Of a stretch of 64,000 nt of DNA, positions 60,331 to 64,000 are shown in pieces (the first letter of the stretch is position 1; every line of letters starts with the position of its first letter). Below the pieces are notes generated by a model. That model was not told where the DNA came from, made no database searches, and saw only the letters and a list, made by a program, of their open reading frames with translations. Where the stretch lies: the NCBI GenBank assembly GCA_964615375.1, contig CAZTOW010000030.1:1-64000 (forward strand), written 5' to 3'. The stretch is from CAZKWG01 sp964615375. GTDB lineage: Bacteria > Myxococcota_A > UBA796 > CAZKWG01. A program made the translations under genes and the position numbers.

Positions 60331-60846
60331 ATGGACTGCAACACCGTCGCCGATCGCGTCGCCGCCTATCTCGACAACGAGCTCTCGCGGAGCGAGCAGC
60401 AGCTCTTCGAGCGGCACCTGGAGGGCTGTGAGGCCTGCCAGCGCCTGGTGGAGGCCGTCTCCGACGTGGACCTGAGCCCGCCCCCGCCTCCCCCGGAGGT
60501 GGGCGAGCCGGGCTTCTGGGATCGCATGGACGTCGCGCTGGCCGCGGAGCAGGCGCGGGTGCCCGAGCTGGCCCCCGTCGCCCCGCCCCCGGCGGCCAAC
60601 CGCCTGTGGGAGCGGCGCCTCAACGTCTCCCTCCCCGTGATCTTCGCCTACGTGGCCTTCCTCGCGCTGGCCGTCGGCTGGTCGCTCATCAACCTGGACC
60701 GGGCGCAGGACGCCGAGGCCGCCCTCCAGAACATGGAGCAGCTCGTCCAACGCGAGCAGCGCCAGAACCAGCCGCCCTCCACCAAGGCCGTCCCCGCGAC
60801 CGAGTCGAAGATCGTCTCCTTCCGGTCCTCGCGCGGCACCTTCTGA
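60331..60846 (+). CDS. Zinc-finger anti-sigma factor with one transmembrane helix
   Basis: A 171-residue protein. The N-terminal zinc-binding anti-sigma (ZAS) motif is HLEGCEAC (His29, Cys33, Cys36) with Cys3 upstream as a further ligand. Residues about 97-119 are a transmembrane helix (LPVIFAYVAFLALAVGWSLI). A short C-terminal tail lies on the far side. It should bind and inhibit the ECF sigma factor encoded just upstream. The 3' end is 5 nt from the S41-like gene. How release would be triggered is not shown. Confidence 0.88.
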   Translation: MDCNTVADRVAAYLDNELSRSEQQLFERHLEGCEACQRLVEAVSDVDLSPPPPPPEVGEPGFWDRMDVALAAEQARVPELAPVAPPPAANRLWERRLNVSLPVIFAYVAFLALAVGWSLINLDRAQDAEAALQNMEQLVQREQRQNQPPSTKAVPATESKIVSFRSSRGTF

Positions 60847-60851
60847 GGCCC

Positions 60852-61967
60852 ATGCTCGCCCTGCTGGCGTTGATCAGCGGCCTCGTCCGCTCGGCCTGGG
60901 CTCAGGACGACGCCTCCTTCGAGGCCGCGATGCGGCTGCTCGCCGAGCGCTACCCCGAGCAGGCGGCGCAGGGCGAGCTCTACCGCGCCGCCATCGCCGG
61001 GATGGCCGCGCGCGTGGACGAGCTCTCCCAGGGCTCGGGCAGCGCGCTCCTGGACGAGGCCCAGATGGCCCAGCTCAAGGCGCGCCAGCGGGGCGAGCGC
61101 CAGGGCATCGGGGTGCAGTTCTGGGTGCTGTCCGGCCAGGGGATCGTCATCAACAAGGTGATCCCCGAGAGCCCCGCGGCGCGCGCCGAGCTGCGACCGG
61201 GGGACGTCATCGTCGCCATCGACGACCAGCCGCTGACGGGCCGCAGCCGGCAGGCCATCCTCGCCATCCTGGCCACCGCCCACCCGCCCTCCGTGGTGCT
61301 GGACGTGCGCCGCCAGGGCTCCGCCCCGCGCACCTACCGCGTGCCCTGGGGCTCCTACTGGCTCCAGGCGGTGCAGCCCTGCTCGACGAGCGGGGTGCCC
61401 TGCCTCCAGCTCCAGCACTTCGGCACCGGCGCGGCCAGCGCGCTGGAGAGCGCTCTCGGGAAGCTGGACCCCGCGCAGGGCCTGGTCCTGGACCTGCGCT
61501 CCAACGAGGAGGGCGTCATCGACGAGATGGTCGCGGCGGCCGACCTCTTCCTGGACGCGGGGCAGGCGGTGGTGCAGCGGGACGTGCCGGGTGGGAGCGC
61601 GGAGGTGCTGCGCGCGCGCGGGGCCTCGCGCTGGGCGGGGCGCCTGGTCCTGGTGGTGGACGAGAGCACGTCCGGGCTGGCCGAGGCCTTCGCCGCGAGC
61701 CTGCGCGAGCAGGTGCAGGCGCGCCTGGTCGGCGCGAGCACGGAGGGCGTCGGCACCACCAGCAGCCTCCACCCCCTCAGCGGGGGCCTGGTGCTGCGCC
61801 TCGCCGACGTCCAGATGCGCTCCCCGGCGGGCCGCGCCTGGGCGCCCCGAGGGCTCTCGCCCGACGTCACGGTGGAGCACCCCGACGTGCTGCTCCCCGC
61901 CGGCGCGGGGCTCGCGCTCCCGGATCTCCAGCTGGAGGCCGCAATTCGCCTCCTTCGAGGGCCCTGA
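60852..61967 (+). CDS. S41/PDZ protease homologue that appears to lack catalytic residues
   Basis: A 371-residue exported protein (signal peptide MLALLALISGLVRSAWA). A PDZ domain lies at about 85-155 (GIGVQFWVLSGQGIVINKVI). The S41 core has LVLDLRSNEEGVIDEMVAAA, matching family S41. At the active site, VVDESTSGLAEAF replaces the usual GGSASASEI and VGASTEGVG replaces VGxKTFGKG, so both the Ser and the Lys of the catalytic dyad are apparently absent (Gly275 and Val300 are at the aligned places). It may therefore bind peptides without cutting them. It is the third gene of the ECF/anti-sigma operon. Confidence 0.8.
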   Translation: MLALLALISGLVRSAWAQDDASFEAAMRLLAERYPEQAAQGELYRAAIAGMAARVDELSQGSGSALLDEAQMAQLKARQRGERQGIGVQFWVLSGQGIVINKVIPESPAARAELRPGDVIVAIDDQPLTGRSRQAILAILATAHPPSVVLDVRRQGSAPRTYRVPWGSYWLQAVQPCSTSGVPCLQLQHFGTGAASALESALGKLDPAQGLVLDLRSNEEGVIDEMVAAADLFLDAGQAVVQRDVPGGSAEVLRARGASRWAGRLVLVVDESTSGLAEAFAASLREQVQARLVGASTEGVGTTSSLHPLSGGLVLRLADVQMRSPAGRAWAPRGLSPDVTVEHPDVLLPAGAGLALPDLQLEAAIRLLRGP

Positions 61968-61968
61968 C

Positions 61969-61990
61969 TCAGGAAAAAATTGATTCCTGA
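61969..61990. repeat. Short inverted repeat after the S41-like gene
   Basis: TCAGGAA and TTCCTGA arms around AAAATTGA, directly after the stop codon at 61967. It could be a weak terminator and overlaps the -35 of the next gene. Confidence 0.4.
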
Positions 61991-62008
61991 TGCACGCCCC
62001 TATAGGAT
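61980..62008 (+). promoter_or_regulatory. Candidate promoter TTGATT-17 nt-TAGGAT
   Basis: TTGATT at 61980-61985 and TAGGAT at 62003-62008 with 17 nt between them, the best two-element promoter in the window. It would start transcription near 62015, just upstream of the PATAN gene (possible starts at 62027, 62042 and 62060). Confidence 0.5.
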
Positions 62009-62026
62009 GGGGTCCGGTTTCTCGGC

Positions 62027-63853
62027 GTGCGCCCCTCGCGCATGCCTGCTGGGTGGCTGGTGGCGGACTCTCGTCGCACAAGCAAGTCGCAGGATCCGCT
62101 TCGTGTCCTCCGGGAGCATCTGGCCCTGGGGGTGACCGGGTGCCTAAGCCTGCGAGACAAGGAGGGCGCGGAGCTCTCTGTCTATGTCATGCAGGGCGAG
62201 CTGCTGGCCAGCAGCGGCCCTGAGGACAGCCGCTGGGTCCTGCGGCGCCTCGTCAACAACGGGGCGCTGACCGAGACCCAGGGCGAGCGACTGGGGGCGC
62301 GGCTGGCCGCCGGGGAGCGCCTGGAGGACCTGCTCTTCGGGCAGGTCCCGGACGAGCTCCTGCTGGACACCCTCGCCGCGCGCTTCCGCCAGACGCTGCT
62401 GGACTTCCTCTTCGTGTCCGCGCTCCCGTCCTTCGAGCCGATGGACGCGGTCTTCGTGGACAACATCCAGGTCGGCCACGACTCCCAGGCCCTGCTGGCC
62501 GAGCTCGAGGGGCGCCGGGATCGCGTCCGCGGGCTCCGCGCGCGCGCCGCGGGCATCACCATCCGTCAGGGGCGCGGTCGGCCGCGCTCGCTCGACGAGG
62601 CGCGCCTGCTCGATCTCTGCGAGGCGCCGATCCGGCTCCTGGACCTGATCGCCTCGAGCCCGCTGGAGGCGGGTGAGACCCTCGATCTGGTCTACGCGAT
62701 GCTGGGCGTGGGCCTGCTCCAGGCCGACGGCTTCTTCCCCACCGACGACGATGAGCCCACCGAGGTCTCCGGCGCCGATCTGGAGCTGAGCCCGCCCGAG
62801 GATCTGAACGCGCTCGTGGCCGGGTCGCTGGACCCCTGGACGGAGGATCACGCGGTGGGCGAGCCGGACCCGGTGTCCGTCGAGCCCCTGGACGACTGGT
62901 CCTCCCCGCTGGTGGACGAGGAGATCCCGAGCCACACGGTAGAGCAGGACGACGACGACGAGGAGGCCTCCCTGGAGGAGGAGCCCACCCCGTCCGCCCG
63001 CTCCATCGCGCCGATCTCGGCCCCGCCCGCGCCCCCGACGGTGCCCGCGCCTCCGACGGTGCCCGCGCCCCAGCCCGCGCCCGAGGTGGCTCCCACCTTG
63101 GAGGACGAGGAGCTGCGCCGCGTCGCCGAGGAGGCCCACCGGCTCGCCGCGGAGGAGGCGCTCCGCGCCGAGATGGAGCGCGAGCTCGAGCAGGAGCTCA
63201 CCGACGACGGCAGCCAGCGGGTCATCCCCCCGGGCTTCGACTTCTTCGGCGGCAGCGAGGACGGCGAAGACGCGCTCTTCATCGATCACGACCGCGAGAT
63301 GGGGCGTGGCCGCGGCGAGGGCACCTACACCTCGGCCATCCGCGACGTGGTCGATCTCGGGCCCGCCGCGCGGCGCCCCAAGGTCGAAGACGACAGCATC
63401 ATCGAGGCCGACAGCCTGGAGTCGCTCTCCGAGGAGGAGCGCGCCCAGGTCCGCGCGCTGAGCTTCGGCGCCCCGCCGGTCGAGGAGAGCGAGCTCCGCG
63501 CCGCCTTTGACGTGGTGAACAGCGCGCTCAAGGAGATCGCGCGGGTGCTGGACGAGGCGAACGGGGCCGGCGCCGGGCGCGCCTTCGTGCAGCTCCTGGT
63601 GGAGGGCACCCCCGCCGAGTTCAGCCCGCTCTTCCGCGGGGTGGACGCGCGCAAGGACGGGCGCCTGCCGGTGGAGGGCATCCTGCGCAACCTGCGGGAC
63701 CGCCCGAAGTCCGAGCACCGCCAGCTGGTGCACCGCGGCGTCGAGGATCTGATGGAGCGCGCGCTCACGCTGAGCTGCGAGGAGCTCGACGACGACTCGG
63801 CGGACCTGCTGACCGAGCGCGTGCTGGCCATCCAGAAGCAGCTCGCGCTGTAG
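62027..63853 (+). CDS. PATAN (DUF4388) domain protein
   Basis: A 608-residue protein. Residues about 22-135 are a PATAN-type domain (LRVLREHLALGVTGCLSLRD then AELSVYVMQGELLASSG), seen in bacterial regulatory proteins and in photosynthesis-related or gliding complexes. After it come a helical segment and a long acidic low-complexity region (EQDDDDEEASLEEEPTP, PAPPTVPAPQPAP). The C terminus is helical (AAFDVVNSALKEIARVL, RKDGRLPVEGILRNL). The start is uncertain: GTG 62027, ATG 62042 and GTG 62060 are all in frame and none has a clear ribosome site. Its partner is unknown. Confidence 0.75.
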   Translation: MRPSRMPAGWLVADSRRTSKSQDPLRVLREHLALGVTGCLSLRDKEGAELSVYVMQGELLASSGPEDSRWVLRRLVNNGALTETQGERLGARLAAGERLEDLLFGQVPDELLLDTLAARFRQTLLDFLFVSALPSFEPMDAVFVDNIQVGHDSQALLAELEGRRDRVRGLRARAAGITIRQGRGRPRSLDEARLLDLCEAPIRLLDLIASSPLEAGETLDLVYAMLGVGLLQADGFFPTDDDEPTEVSGADLELSPPEDLNALVAGSLDPWTEDHAVGEPDPVSVEPLDDWSSPLVDEEIPSHTVEQDDDDEEASLEEEPTPSARSIAPISAPPAPPTVPAPPTVPAPQPAPEVAPTLEDEELRRVAEEAHRLAAEEALRAEMERELEQELTDDGSQRVIPPGFDFFGGSEDGEDALFIDHDREMGRGRGEGTYTSAIRDVVDLGPAARRPKVEDDSIIEADSLESLSEEERAQVRALSFGAPPVEESELRAAFDVVNSALKEIARVLDEANGAGAGRAFVQLLVEGTPAEFSPLFRGVDARKDGRLPVEGILRNLRDRPKSEHRQLVHRGVEDLMERALTLSCEELDDDSADLLTERVLAIQKQLAL

Positions 63854-63911
63854 GCGCGTCCCGACCCGGCCAGCGACCCGGGCGAGCGACCCGGCCCGAC
63901 GGGCGGCGCGT

Positions 63912-64000
63912 CTACCAGCCGCTGAAGAGCTCGGACAGCGCGGGCGCCACCGCCGGGACCTCGGGCTGCTGGGCCACCCAGGCCCGGACCGCCTCGGCGA
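63912..64000 (-). CDS. C-terminal part of a minus-strand gene cut by the window end
   Basis: The stop cta (63912-63914, minus-strand TAG) is followed on the minus strand by an open frame reading AEAVRAWVAQQPEVPAVAPA and LSELFSGW at the C terminus, with GC-rich third positions. The rest lies outside. No family can be named. Confidence 0.6.
   Translation of the reverse strand, partial: AEAVRAWVAQQPEVPAVAPALSELFSGW

Noticed and set aside
1..64000. tRNA, rRNA, CRISPR arrays, insertion sequences and prophage
   Set aside because: Intergenic spaces are short and no cloverleaf, 16S/23S-like or transposase sequence was recognised; the only repeats are short coding ones and the isolated palindromes listed.

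Overview
The window is GC-rich, densely packed DNA with no phage genes, insertion sequences, CRISPR arrays, rRNA or recognisable tRNA. The gene content points to a myxobacterium-like member of the Myxococcota/Deltaproteobacteria: many lipoproteins with Asp-rich MopE-type or Asp-Thr repeats, several eukaryotic-like Ser/Thr kinases fused to ATPase/TPR regions, FG-GAP and RTX proteins, an AgmX/PglI-type protein, a PATAN (DUF4388) protein and a sigma-54 activator beside a caspase-like CHAT protein. This assignment is inference from gene families. A run of exactly 100 N (38519-38618) shows that the sequence is a scaffold from a draft or metagenome assembly.
1-6 kb: radical SAM/SPASM-like protein, a membrane-anchored protein and an exported propeller-like protein in one orientation; an SGNH lipoprotein; on the minus strand a small unknown protein, a lipoprotein and the tRNA hydroxylase MiaE. 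6-13.2 kb: a signalling and effector island with a Ser/Thr kinase-TPR protein, a divergent ECF-type sigma factor, a sigma-54 enhancer-binding protein (EBP) and, divergent from it, an unknown 152-residue protein followed by an EAD1-like/CHAT protease. This is the best candidate for an undescribed system. 13-25 kb: TerB-like protein, FG-GAP lipoprotein, TPR protein, a Cys-less LMW-phosphatase homologue, two START-like exported proteins, a MopE-repeat/C-type lectin fusion, an AgmX-like protein, a RIO kinase, a phospholipase D-like protein and a second SGNH protein.
25-44 kb: thioredoxin-like TPR protein, COG0731-like radical SAM protein, winged-helix/TPR regulator, RTX-type protein, a 1243-residue vWA protein, then a tight plus-strand run of envelope genes (PpiC lipoprotein, FabI/FabL-like reductase, esterase lipoprotein, SurA-like/DsbA fusion). 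After the gapped Asp-Thr-repeat lipoprotein come an exported membrane-anchored protein, an RluA-type pseudouridine synthase and an OmpA/TSP3 outer-membrane protein.
44-64 kb: two tandem kinase-ATPase-TPR giants divergent from a PP2C phosphatase (a likely kinase/phosphatase module), a four-gene GldA/F/G-like ABC operon with 4-nt overlaps, an RNA m5U methyltransferase, a PilP/GspC-like lipoprotein, a sigma-70 family factor, a KH protein (KhpA-like), an operon of ECF sigma, zinc-finger anti-sigma and an apparently inactive S41 protease, and a PATAN protein. The last 89 bases hold the 3' end of another minus-strand gene.
Starts were chosen by Shine-Dalgarno spacing, signal peptides and domain edges. 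Many genes carry a -10-like box (GCGTTAGnnT or GGGTTAnnnT) 19-38 nt upstream of the start.
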